From the NCBI RefSeq assembly GCF_900156885.1, contig NZ_FTOY01000011.1:424501-488500 (forward strand): DNA of 64,000 nucleotides. The letters run 5' to 3'. Both the position numbers and the translations under genes were made by a program. Below are positions 40,995 through 49,660 of this stretch, in pieces (within the stretch, counting starts at the first letter, position 1; each line of letters begins with the position of its first letter). The notes under the pieces were generated by a model. It was not told the origin of the DNA. It saw only the letters and a program-made list of their open reading frames with translations, and did no database searches. Source of the stretch: Limosilactobacillus caccae (GTDB lineage: Bacteria > Bacillota > Bacilli > Lactobacillales > Lactobacillaceae).

Positions 40995-42377
40995 TTAGTT
41001 TTCCTGCTTCTTTGCTCTCAGCTTATAAATGATACTCATTAAGATTAAGAAGACAAGCCCGGCACTGACTGAAACCCGGGTGTCTGGGTTAAAGAACATG
41101 AACAGTAGAATGACCGTTAAGGCAATCAAACTAAAGTAGTTGTACGCCGGATAGAATGGCATCTTAAATGGGTGATCCTTCAATTCCACTGGGTTTTGCC
41201 GGCGGAAGTTTAATTCTGAGATCAAAATGATAAACCATGGTACCATCCCCGGAAGAACACTTGAACTATAAACAATCACGAAGATGTTTGATGATTTTGC
41301 ACTGAAAGTAGATACCAGCATGTTCACGACAAACCCTAAGAAGATCCAGAAGGCGATGGTTAAGATTGCAACGTTTGGTACCACCCGCTTGGAAAGCTTA
41401 CTGAATACCTTTGGCACTTCCCCATCGACAGAGAGCTTAAAGAGCATCCGACTGGCACTGTAAATTCCGGAATTTGCCCCGGAAAGTGCGGCCGTTAAAA
41501 CAACGAAGTTAATGATTCCGGCAGCTCCAGTAATTCCGACCCGGGTGAAAGTTTCAACGAATGGTGAACCAACGGCTTTTAATTCGTCCCATGGGTAAAT
41601 TGAAACGATCACGAAGATTGCCCCAATGTAGAAGATCAAGATCCGCCAGATAACGGACTTAACTGACTTCACAATCGCGTGCCGTGGCGAGGCTGCTTCA
41701 CCAGCGGTAATCCCGAGCAATTCAATTCCCTGGTAAGAACCAGCAATCACTGATAAGGAGAACATGAAGCCCATGAAGCCACCGGTGAAGAAGCCACCGT
41801 GGGACCACAGGTTAGAAATTCCTACTGGATGCCAGTGGTTACCAAGGCCGAGAACGATTACCAGTAAACCAAGGATGATCATCACGATAATTGTTACGAC
41901 CTTAATCATCGCAAACCAGAACTCCAACCGACCGTAAGCCTTGGCAGATGCTAAGTTTGCCAGTGTCAAGATGACAATCATGATTACCCCGGAAATCCAG
42001 TCGGGTAAGTCGGGCCACCAGTAATTAAGGTACTGACTCATGGCGATGATGTCGGAAATCCCCACGATGATAAACTGGAAGACGTTGCTCCACTTTGTTA
42101 AATAACCGGCTAAGGGGTGAATGTATTTCGACCCGTAATCCGCAAAGGACCCGGTCCCGGGACTGATATAAATCATCTCCCCCAGCGCCCGCATTACCCC
42201 GTATAGCACTAGGCCGACAAAGGCATAGGCCAAGAGGACGGATGGCCCGGTCCACTTGATCGTTGATGTTGCCCCCATGAAAAGACCACTACCGATTGTT
42301 CCCCCAATCGCGATCATTTCCATCTGGCCAGGCGTCATCGTCCGATTTAATTTTACTTTTTCGTTTGCACTATCCAT
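40995..42377 (-). CDS. Amino-acid permease (APC/AAT family), probably threonine/serine
   Basis: 460 residues, 12 membrane helices. The N-terminal MIAIGGTIGSGLFMGATSTIKWTGPS is the substrate-gate signature of the amino acid transporter subfamily (GabP, AroP, CycA type); GSYQGIELLGITAGEAASPR follows helix 6. The upstream leader peptide is full of threonine and serine codons, so transport of these amino acids is inferred from its regulation. Start at the second of two tandem ATGs; GAGG lies eight bases away. Confidence 0.85.
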   Translation of the reverse strand: MDSANEKVKLNRTMTPGQMEMIAIGGTIGSGLFMGATSTIKWTGPSVLLAYAFVGLVLYGVMRALGEMIYISPGTGSFADYGSKYIHPLAGYLTKWSNVFQFIIVGISDIIAMSQYLNYWWPDLPDWISGVIMIVILTLANLASAKAYGRLEFWFAMIKVVTIIVMIILGLLVIVLGLGNHWHPVGISNLWSHGGFFTGGFMGFMFSLSVIAGSYQGIELLGITAGEAASPRHAIVKSVKSVIWRILIFYIGAIFVIVSIYPWDELKAVGSPFVETFTRVGITGAAGIINFVVLTAALSGANSGIYSASRMLFKLSVDGEVPKVFSKLSKRVVPNVAILTIAFWIFLGFVVNMLVSTFSAKSSNIFVIVYSSSVLPGMVPWFIILISELNFRRQNPVELKDHPFKMPFYPAYNYFSLIALTVILLFMFFNPDTRVSVSAGLVFLILMSIIYKLRAKKQEN

Positions 42378-42395
42378 CATACTAACCTCACTTCA

Positions 42396-42470
42396 AATAA
42401 AAAAGCTACCCATTACGTCCCAATTCAACCCTGATCATTGCTTGATGTGGTTGAGACGTCCTGGATAGCT
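42396..42470 (-). promoter_or_regulatory. Attenuator terminator before the permease gene
   Basis: Read leftward, GCTATCCAGGACGT and CTCAACC pair with GGTTGAATTGGGACGT and TGGGTAGC, followed by TTTTTTATT at 42396-42402. Its left arm includes CAACCAC (42447-42453), which can pair instead with GTGGTTG (42506-42512) at the end of the leader-peptide gene. This gives mutually exclusive antiterminator and terminator forms. Confidence 0.8.
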
Positions 42471-42494
42471 GTTCGCTAACAGATTTTAGAAATA

Positions 42495-42578
42495 TTAAAG
42501 GTGCCCAACCACGGTGCTTGTTGTTGTGGTTGAGGTGGAGGTTAGATGATGAATAATATCTCGAATATAAATTTGCAT
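42495..42578 (-). CDS. Threonine/serine-rich leader peptide of the permease attenuator
   Basis: 27 codons: MQIYIRDIIHHL, then ten codons made only of threonine (seven) and serine (three), then VVGHL. GGAGGAG lies six bases before the ATG. The coding segment CAACCAC (42526-42532) can pair with GTGGTTG (42506-42512). When charged tRNA-Thr/Ser is short, a ribosome stalled on the run would cover the first arm, freeing the second to disrupt the terminator. This is ribosome-mediated attenuation as in amino-acid biosynthesis operons, here before a transporter. Confidence 0.82.
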   Translation of the reverse strand: MQIYIRDIIHHLTSTSTTTTSTVVGHL

Positions 42579-42666
42579 ATTAATCTCCTCCATTTCTTCT
42601 TTCGATAACATTAGAATACTATTAGAAAATTAAGAATGCAAGCCTTTATTTAACTTTTTTTGAAAA

Positions 42667-44943
42667 TTAACGTTTTTTCCGCAAGGATACCAGGCCAATG
42701 GCAGCGACGATCGCCGTGACTAATAAGCCGACCACGCTGGTCACGGTATTAACCTTATTACCTGTCTTAGGGAGTGTTCCCGTCGTTAACTGTCCCTCGC
42801 CTTGGTTAGGTGCTAATGGGGATGTCGCTTCTAGTGCCGTTAAACGGTCTTGGGCAGCCTTGAAACGTTCATGCAAGCGAAGTGGTTCCTGGTTATCCGT
42901 TATCGCTGTGACACTAACTGGCTCTTGAATAGCTTGTGGTTGAATGTTTGCTTGCGGGGTAACGATTTGCGGTTTGCTCCTTTCTTCGCTTTCTGGCGCC
43001 GTCGTGGAGGCAGGGATTACCTGTGGCGCGTTACCGGCTGCTTGGCGTTCGCTTGCCGTCTTTTCTTCTGGGCTGGCAGGTTGTGGCGCTAAATCAGTGA
43101 TCTGCTTGGCTTGTGCTTTCACCGTTGCCGGTTCTTTTGTCGCTTCGTCCAGTTTGGTGCTCGTTACAGTGGTTGTCTGAGGACCAGCAAAGTCTTTTTC
43201 TTGCACTGTCTGGGTCCCTGCTTCATTACAAGACACATCGACTGACTGGCTTGCGTTTTCACTTATATCCGACGGGGCGGTTTGGGATGTCGTGCTAATT
43301 TGGCTTTCGCTGTTAGTCTGACTGGCAGCAGTACTTGTTTCTAGTGGGACAGTTTGGGTTTCCGCATCGACGCGGGTGACAGGGAGCGTTTGGCTTGGTT
43401 CATCAACTATCTGCTGGTCAGTCTGACTTGCTTGGTTGACGTAATCCACACTCGTAGTTTGCGTAGCGCTGTCCTGATGCTCGTTAGGCTGGTCAGTCAT
43501 CGTTGAAGCGTCGCGGTTAGTTGCTTGCTCCGTGGCCGTTGTTTCCGGCTCCGTCTGCGTTGCAACTTCGTGACTCTGTTGTGGCGCGGTCATTGTGCCG
43601 ACTGTTACTGTACCGGCGATAGTAGTTTGCGTACCAGCATCGTGATGTTCACTACTATCCATCGTCTGACTAGCGGTAGAAGTCAATGAGATAGTCGTTT
43701 GGGTTGCCTGGTCACTGCCGGTCAATCGTGTTTGGCTAGCAGCATCTTCAGTGGTAGTTTCCGCAGTCTGGGTTTCCTGACTAGCTAGTTGGGGCGTTTC
43801 TGTTGCTGTTTGCTCATCGACTGTTTCTACTGGTGGCACAGTCATTACTCCTTCATCAATGAAGGTAGGGAGGTCAACTACGGCATCCCCAACGCCAATT
43901 TCGCGACGTGTAACCCTACTTGTCTCTGTTGATTCAGTGATTTGTTCAGGAGCCGCTTGCGTTGCTTGGTCTCTACTGGACACTGGCTCATCCCCGTTGG
44001 CAGTATCAACAAGCTCCTTAACTGTCGTCATTGTCGATTCAGTAGCGGTCGCTGGCTTCTCTGTTTGGCTCGCTTGATCCGCCACTATCACTGGGTCATC
44101 CCCCACCCCAGTATCAGCGGTCGTGACCTCTTCATCCCCACTAGCGGTATCCTTAGTCACGGGATTAACAGTCTGCGTTGCAAAGTCGCGCATGTTTCTA
44201 ACTGGTGCTAACGTTTCATCATCAATCCGATCGTCACCACAGCCCTCATCAATGCTGGTATTTTCATATTGGCTCCCCACATTCCGGGAAGTAATTAGGT
44301 CTGCTGTATCAGTGGCGGTCGTCACCGTTGCTTTTTCATCTTCCACTGGCGTATTTGTTGCTGCGTCAGATACGGTTACTTGGTCGGTGATTTTCACCGG
44401 TGCAGTTTGTACCCCTTGGTCAATTGATGTTGGCTGGTCCTTGCTGGCTTTTGCTTTTCCCTGATAGCCTGGAAGGCGGTGATAGAAAGCAAATGTGGGC
44501 CGATCAAATTGGCCGATGTTCAACGTAGATGTCACTGCAGGGACTGTTTTCGCGTAACAGATGTAACCATCAATCTTGGGCAATTGAACCTCATCAAGGT
44601 TGTCAACCTGCCACATAGTCTCGTTTCTGCCAAGTGTCTTGTGATTAACCGTAACTTCGCGGTGGGCTGTCGCCGTCTGAACGATATCCGGAATCTGGTC
44701 TTCCTCGTCCAAGCCACTGAAGTGGATAACACGTTTAATCTCACGGGTCTCTGGCCAAGTCTCGATTTCTTTCTCGTATTTTTCAGCAGCAATCTTGGCC
44801 TCAATGGCCTCAGCAAGTGATTGTGGTTTGTTCTCATCTGCTAAAACGGGGTTAGCAAAGCCAAGGATTGCCGTGGCGGTCACCATTCCCAGTAAGTAAG
44901 CATTGTTCAAGCGACGTTTCTTAGTGTGTGTGTTCTTTAACAT
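42667..44943 (-). CDS. LPXTG-anchored surface protein with Mub-like domain and TQT repeats
   Basis: 758 residues. Signal peptide to about residue 35 (AYLLGMVTATAILGFANPVLA), a single mucin-binding-type domain at about 65-155 (REIKRVIHFSGLDEEDQIPD, WQVDNLDEVQLPKIDGYICYA), then a 420-residue acidic, unstructured stretch with some twenty short motifs of the type DxATQT, ASQT or AGTQT spaced 10-20 residues apart (174-590), a proline/glutamine-rich linker, and sortase signal LPKTG at 724-728 with hydrophobic tail and RKKR. Covalently attached to the wall; likely an adhesin or stalk. Confidence 0.9.
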   Translation of the reverse strand: MLKNTHTKKRRLNNAYLLGMVTATAILGFANPVLADENKPQSLAEAIEAKIAAEKYEKEIETWPETREIKRVIHFSGLDEEDQIPDIVQTATAHREVTVNHKTLGRNETMWQVDNLDEVQLPKIDGYICYAKTVPAVTSTLNIGQFDRPTFAFYHRLPGYQGKAKASKDQPTSIDQGVQTAPVKITDQVTVSDAATNTPVEDEKATVTTATDTADLITSRNVGSQYENTSIDEGCGDDRIDDETLAPVRNMRDFATQTVNPVTKDTASGDEEVTTADTGVGDDPVIVADQASQTEKPATATESTMTTVKELVDTANGDEPVSSRDQATQAAPEQITESTETSRVTRREIGVGDAVVDLPTFIDEGVMTVPPVETVDEQTATETPQLASQETQTAETTTEDAASQTRLTGSDQATQTTISLTSTASQTMDSSEHHDAGTQTTIAGTVTVGTMTAPQQSHEVATQTEPETTATEQATNRDASTMTDQPNEHQDSATQTTSVDYVNQASQTDQQIVDEPSQTLPVTRVDAETQTVPLETSTAASQTNSESQISTTSQTAPSDISENASQSVDVSCNEAGTQTVQEKDFAGPQTTTVTSTKLDEATKEPATVKAQAKQITDLAPQPASPEEKTASERQAAGNAPQVIPASTTAPESEERSKPQIVTPQANIQPQAIQEPVSVTAITDNQEPLRLHERFKAAQDRLTALEATSPLAPNQGEGQLTTGTLPKTGNKVNTVTSVVGLLVTAIVAAIGLVSLRKKR

Positions 44944-45084
44944 AAAAATACTCCTTTTTGTGTCTCTAGTATTTAAATACGTAAAAAAGGAGCGGTTTGC
45001 ACTTTTAAATTTTAAAATAATGATTTTTAACGGGAGTTTCGTTATACTAAACGTAAGCTACAGTAAGAAAAGGAGTGCATCATA

Positions 45085-45579
45085 ATGGAAATCACGATCA
45101 ATGGCGAAAAGCGGCAACTAGTAGGAAACCCACCGGCAGTTGGCGAAGAATTCCCCCACTTTAAGGTGTTTGACAAGAATGGGCAAAAGATTAAGACCCG
45201 CCAGTTGCTCGGCAAGGTAACCCTGCTGAGTGTTGTCCCAGACATCAACACGCCGGTATGTAGCCTCCAGACAAAGCGGTTCAACTCGACAATGGATGAG
45301 TTCCCCGATGTAAACTTCCTGACGATTTCAACCAATACCACGGAAGACCAGCAGAAGTGGTGTGCAGCTGAAGGTGTTAAGAATATGCAACTGGTTTCTG
45401 ACAAGGAAGAATCGTTTGGTTACGAATCCAAGCTTCTGATTCCCGATGAGGCTCTCCTTGCACGGTCAGTATGGATTCTTGATAAGGATGGCAAGATCGT
45501 CTACCGGCAAATCGTAAGTGAATTGGTTGATGAACCAGATTACGATAAGGCAATTGAAGAATTAAAGAAGTTAATATAA
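45085..45579 (+). CDS. tpx: Thiol peroxidase Tpx
   Basis: 164 residues of the atypical 2-Cys peroxiredoxin family. Peroxidatic C59 in DINTPVCSLQTKRFN, resolving C93 in QKWCAAEG, and the conserved arginine in LLARSVWILDKDGKIVY. It reduces hydrogen peroxide and organic peroxides with thioredoxin. AAAGGAG lies ten bases before the ATG. Single-gene unit. Confidence 0.95.
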   Translation: MEITINGEKRQLVGNPPAVGEEFPHFKVFDKNGQKIKTRQLLGKVTLLSVVPDINTPVCSLQTKRFNSTMDEFPDVNFLTISTNTTEDQQKWCAAEGVKNMQLVSDKEESFGYESKLLIPDEALLARSVWILDKDGKIVYRQIVSELVDEPDYDKAIEELKKLI

Positions 45580-45664
45580 GAAGCTGTTAATGTAAAATTG
45601 CAAAAGTTTGCCCCACCAGTACCCCACTGGAATTCTGAAAAAGAATATGGGGAGCAAAATTAAT

Positions 45665-45720
45665 AATCAAAAAAGCTGTCACTGACAAGCACAAACGCCT
45701 GTCATGACAGCTTTTTGATT
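45665..45720. terminator. Bidirectional terminator between tpx and dxs
   Basis: AATCAAAAAAGCTGTCA pairs with TGACAGCTTTTTGATT around a long loop; both sides carry A/T tracts. Confidence 0.8.
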
Positions 45721-47494
45721 ATAATGAGTGGATGACTTTTTCTACGTCATCAACGATTTGTTTTGGTGTTAAGTGATACCATTCATACATTACGTCAGTT
45801 GGCACATTGTCCGCAAATTCCCGCGGTGCCCCAAAGTTTAACACTTTCATGTTCTTTGGTCCGTAGTAACGGGAAATTGTTTCGCCAAAGCCCCCGCTTA
45901 GGTTACCATCTTCTAATGTTACAACCACATCATGGTTTTCTGCTAAGTGGTGGAGAACTTCTGGATCGATCCCCGTCACCGACTTCGGATTAATCAGGGT
46001 TGCGTCGATGTTGAGCTTTTTGGCAAGCTCACCGCGGACTTCTTCACCTAGTTGCCAGAAGTCGCCGACCGCCATAATGGCAACTTCGCTTCCGTGATGG
46101 GCAATGTCATACTTGATGGCACTGTAATCATCCTGGGTCGCCTTGCCGTGGACTAATGGCTTCTCTGGCCGCCGGATTGCTACCGGTTGGTCAGTCTGCT
46201 TAATTGCCCAGCGTAACATCGAAATCATTTCTTCCTCATTTGTTGGGGCGAGGTATTCGATATTTGGCAGGTCACTGATCATCGAAATGTCAAATGTTCC
46301 CTGGTGGGTAGCGGAATTTTCCGCAATTGAACCCCCACCGACAATCATCACAACCGGGGCATCATTTAAGGCCATGTCGTGGATTAACTGGTCATATGCC
46401 CGTTGTAAGAAGGTGCTCTTCTCAAAGACAACCGGCCGGGCACCTGCTTGGGCCATAGCGACAGCGGTGGTGATTGAGTCTTGCTCGGCAATTCCGACAT
46501 CAAAGTAGCGGTCCGGGTGCTTAGCCTTAAACTCACTGAGGCCAAATTCACCAGGAATAGCCGCACCAATCGCCGCTACCGGAACCCCATCAGCAATTTG
46601 CCGGTCAAGTTCTGCTAAGATTGCATCATTGTAAGTATCACCACTTGCGGCAACCTTATCCTTCCCGGTCTTCAAATCAAATGGCTTGCGCCAGTGGTAT
46701 TTCATCTTTTCATCAACCGCTGGCTGGTAGCCCTTCCCTTTCAAGGTATTAACGTGGATAACGATTGGGTGGTCAATCCCCTTAACTTCATTGAAAGTAT
46801 CGATCATCGTCTGCAAGTCGTTGCCATCAGCGACGTACTTGTAGTCTAAGCCCATAAACTTAAAGATATTATTTGCTGACTTCCCATTAGTATCACGAAG
46901 CTCTTTCAAGCCCTTGTACAAGCCACCCTGGTTCTCATCAATTGACATTTGGTTGTCGTTGACGAGGATAATTAGGTTTGAATGCAACTTGGCAGCGTTA
47001 TTCAATCCTTCAAAGGCCAAGCCACCACTTAATGAGCCATCCCCGATGACAGCCATGATGTTATTAGTTGATTGTGGCTTCATCAGGTCACGGGCCTGGG
47101 CCATCCCGACTGCGAGCGCAATTGAAGTTGAAGTGTGACCAACTTCAAAGAAGTCGTGGGCGCTCTCTTCGGGCGAGGTAAAACCAGTCACGTCCTCGTA
47201 GTGGTCTGGATCAAGAAAACCAAGCTTCCGCCCCGTTAGCATCTTGTGGGCATAACACTGGTGAGAAACGTCCCAGATGATCTTGTCATGGGGAGAATCA
47301 AAGACATAGTGAAATGCCAGCGTTAGCTCCATCACCCCAAGGTTAGGGCCAACGTGACCACCGATCTTAGCGTCACGTTCGAGAACTAACTGCCGCATTT
47401 CAGCTGCCAACTGCTTTAATTGGTCAAGTGACATCTGTTTAATGTCGCTTGGCTCGTTGACTTCGTTTAATAGATAATCAGGATGCAGATTCAT
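45719..47494 (-). CDS. dxs: 1-deoxy-D-xylulose-5-phosphate synthase (DXS)
   Basis: 591 residues, about 30 shorter than typical DXS. TPP-binding GDGSLSGGLAFEGLNNAAK with N in NDNQMSIDENQGG; N-terminal IGGHVGPNLGVMELTLAFHYVF and DVSHQCYAHK; transketolase-like FDVGIAEQDSITTAVAMAQAGARPVVFEKSTFLQRAYDQ. It joins pyruvate and glyceraldehyde 3-phosphate to DXP. Most lactobacilli make isoprenoids by the mevalonate route, and no dxr/isp gene is near, so its DXP may go to thiazole or pyridoxal, or the enzyme may have another acceptor. Confidence 0.92.
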   Translation of the reverse strand: MNLHPDYLLNEVNEPSDIKQMSLDQLKQLAAEMRQLVLERDAKIGGHVGPNLGVMELTLAFHYVFDSPHDKIIWDVSHQCYAHKMLTGRKLGFLDPDHYEDVTGFTSPEESAHDFFEVGHTSTSIALAVGMAQARDLMKPQSTNNIMAVIGDGSLSGGLAFEGLNNAAKLHSNLIILVNDNQMSIDENQGGLYKGLKELRDTNGKSANNIFKFMGLDYKYVADGNDLQTMIDTFNEVKGIDHPIVIHVNTLKGKGYQPAVDEKMKYHWRKPFDLKTGKDKVAASGDTYNDAILAELDRQIADGVPVAAIGAAIPGEFGLSEFKAKHPDRYFDVGIAEQDSITTAVAMAQAGARPVVFEKSTFLQRAYDQLIHDMALNDAPVVMIVGGGSIAENSATHQGTFDISMISDLPNIEYLAPTNEEEMISMLRWAIKQTDQPVAIRRPEKPLVHGKATQDDYSAIKYDIAHHGSEVAIMAVGDFWQLGEEVRGELAKKLNIDATLINPKSVTGIDPEVLHHLAENHDVVVTLEDGNLSGGFGETISRYYGPKNMKVLNFGAPREFADNVPTDVMYEWYHLTPKQIVDDVEKVIHSL

Positions 47495-47667
47495 CTATTC
47501 CACTCCTTCTTTAATTTTGGTATCAGTAATTTTATATCATAATTTAACTGCTTTACTTATTCTAACACTTTCTAAAGTGATGAGTAAATTATGGACCATT
47601 CAAATTGACGAAATTGCCCCATTTCGATACCATTATAAGGAGAAATTACGTTGGAAAAGGGATTTTT

Positions 47668-48915
47668 ATGACAGAAATTGATAATGCCGCAATTGACAAA
47701 TTATCACCATTCAAGACATTAACACCAGAACAAGAGCGGCTCGTTGAAGACATCATCGCCTTTAGCAAGGGCCACCTTCAGGGAGACTATCCGGCAGTCT
47801 ACACAATTTTTGGGGATGCTGGTACGGGCAAGAGCGTTGTTTTATCACAATTATTTGATCGCATTCAAAAAGCGGCCCGTACTGATAAGACATCTCCCTT
47901 CTACCAAACGAAGAACTACTTTCTCGTTAACCACCCAGAAATTTTAAAGGTCTACCGTGAAATCGCTGGGGGGATTAAAGAGTTGTATAAAAAGGACTTT
48001 GCCCGCCCAACTTCATTGATTAACCAGTTAGATAAACGTAATGAAAAAATTGACCTGGCAATCATTGATGAAGCCCACCTCCTCTTATCTAAGGCGGACC
48101 ACTACAATAACTTTTACCACGACAACCAGCTAGTGGAAATTATCAAACGCGCCAAGGTCGTCGTGATTGTCTTTGATGAGTACCAGGTCTTGCGGATGAA
48201 GAGCTTATGGACAATTTCTCGCTTACGGGCCATTACCGACCGATATCCGCACAAGGAATACCATTTGACCCACATGTTCCGGATGAACGCTAGTGACGAC
48301 TTGGTGAAGTGGTTTAATGACTTTACTGCTGGTCAGCTGACTGCCCTGCCAGCGAATGCCCGGGATGGTTATGACTTCCGAATCTACGATGATGCTGAAA
48401 AGATGCGGCAAGCAATTGTCCGTCGTAATGATGAGGTCGGCTTATCCCGGATTCTTTCTACTTCTGGTTACCCGTCAACCCTTGATGGGGGCAAACACTA
48501 TATCGAAGAAGGGCGGTTCAAGATGCCGTGGGACCAGTATAACTACACGGTAACCCCCTGGGCTGAGTTACCGGAGACGATTGACGAAGTGGGCTCGATC
48601 TATACCTGTCAAGGGTTCGACCTTAACTACACGGGAATTATCATCGGGCCGCCAATCAGCCAGACACCAGGAACGGAGAAACTCCAGGTTAACCTTGACC
48701 GCTACACTGATGTTGAAGCCTTTAAGAAGCGCGACGACTTGACCGACCCGGCTGAGGTTACCAAACTCAAGAAGCAGATGATTATGAACTCATTAAACGT
48801 ATTATTTAAGCGGGGTGTCTATGGCACGTATATCTATGCCCATGACCCGCTGTTAAGGGAAACGTTAACGACCCTCTTTACGGCAGCTGGCCTTTCCCTT
48901 CCCAAGGAGGAGTAA
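47668..48915 (+). CDS. DUF2075 (Schlafen group 3-like) P-loop helicase-like protein
   Basis: 415 residues from the ATG at 47668, after AAAAGGGA; an upstream in-frame start at 47605 has no site. Walker A FGDAGTGKSVV, Walker B LAIIDEAHLLL, motif III-like VVIVFDEYQVL, and C-terminal YTCQGFDLNYTGIIIGPP as in superfamily 1 helicases. It probably acts on RNA or DNA. Standard chromosomal copy, next to a DedA-like gene. Confidence 0.82.
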   Translation: MTEIDNAAIDKLSPFKTLTPEQERLVEDIIAFSKGHLQGDYPAVYTIFGDAGTGKSVVLSQLFDRIQKAARTDKTSPFYQTKNYFLVNHPEILKVYREIAGGIKELYKKDFARPTSLINQLDKRNEKIDLAIIDEAHLLLSKADHYNNFYHDNQLVEIIKRAKVVVIVFDEYQVLRMKSLWTISRLRAITDRYPHKEYHLTHMFRMNASDDLVKWFNDFTAGQLTALPANARDGYDFRIYDDAEKMRQAIVRRNDEVGLSRILSTSGYPSTLDGGKHYIEEGRFKMPWDQYNYTVTPWAELPETIDEVGSIYTCQGFDLNYTGIIIGPPISQTPGTEKLQVNLDRYTDVEAFKKRDDLTDPAEVTKLKKQMIMNSLNVLFKRGVYGTYIYAHDPLLRETLTTLFTAAGLSLPKEE

Positions 48916-48918
48916 ACC

Positions 48919-49617
48919 ATGAAAGAACGCCGATTAAATAAGACCGCGTTGATTATCGGGGCCGTCTTATTATCACTCATTATCTTATATTTCATCTACC
49001 GGACTTACCGGCCCGACATCAACCTGTTGCTAAATATGGACGCGGGTAATAACCGGGCAAAGCTCCTCCACATGATCCGGAGTCACGGCTTTGTCGATAT
49101 GTTCTTATTAGTGGCATTGATCGCCGTCTTCAATGCGATTCCTGGAATGTCTAACTCGGTCGTCTGTATCTTTACCGGACTATGCTACGGACCGCTGGTT
49201 GGCTTTATCCTTAATTGGGCCGGGAATATCCTTGGTAACTGTGCCGTGATGAGCATTATTCGCCGGATCGACCTTTCTAAGCGGATGAAAAAATCCAAGC
49301 TGCTTGACTACTTAATGCACCAAAAGCACCCCTTAATTGGGTTAACGATTGGTTTCATGATTCCCGTCATCCCGAGCGTGCTCGTCAATTACTCTGGTGC
49401 CCGCCTAAACGTTGACCGCAAGCACTTTCTGGCAATGGTGGCGGTTGGGATGGCCCCGACGTCCTTCCTATATGCCTTTGGGGGGGATGCGATCTTCAAG
49501 GGTAACATCAAGCGGATCATTGCGGTGGTGATCGCCATCATAGTTATTTTAGCTTTGTACTTTTTAATTAAGAAAGTTTGGCAACATGAAAAAGAGGAAC
49601 GTGAACAACGGGCCTAA
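48919..49617 (+). CDS. VTT/DedA-family (TVP38/TMEM64) membrane protein
   Basis: 232 residues, five or six hydrophobic helices; family hallmark AIPGMSNSVVCIFTGLCYGPLVGFILNWAGNILGN (G-P-x-x-G followed by N/E-x-x-G) and GFMIPVIPSVLVNYSGA. Probably a lipid-scramblase-type protein needed for membrane phospholipid or undecaprenyl carrier movement. Starts three bases after the DUF2075 stop. Confidence 0.85.
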   Translation: MKERRLNKTALIIGAVLLSLIILYFIYRTYRPDINLLLNMDAGNNRAKLLHMIRSHGFVDMFLLVALIAVFNAIPGMSNSVVCIFTGLCYGPLVGFILNWAGNILGNCAVMSIIRRIDLSKRMKKSKLLDYLMHQKHPLIGLTIGFMIPVIPSVLVNYSGARLNVDRKHFLAMVAVGMAPTSFLYAFGGDAIFKGNIKRIIAVVIAIIVILALYFLIKKVWQHEKEEREQRA

Positions 49618-49620
49618 ATC

Positions 49621-49657
49621 AAAAAGCACTGTGGTCATGAAGGCCACGGTGCTTTTT
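49621..49657. terminator. Terminator after the VTT gene
   Basis: AAAAAGCACTGTGG pairs with CCACGGTGCTTTTT; bidirectional with uvrA2. Confidence 0.85.
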
Positions 49658-49660
49658 GTT

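Noticed and set aside
44532-44837. 101-residue basic frame overlapping the LPXTG gene
   Set aside because: It is a same-strand shadow in another frame, without a ribosome site; arginine-rich composition is an artefact of the frame.
47605-47667. Upstream start for the DUF2075 gene
   Set aside because: The extension has no family similarity and the ATG at 47668 has the better ribosome site.
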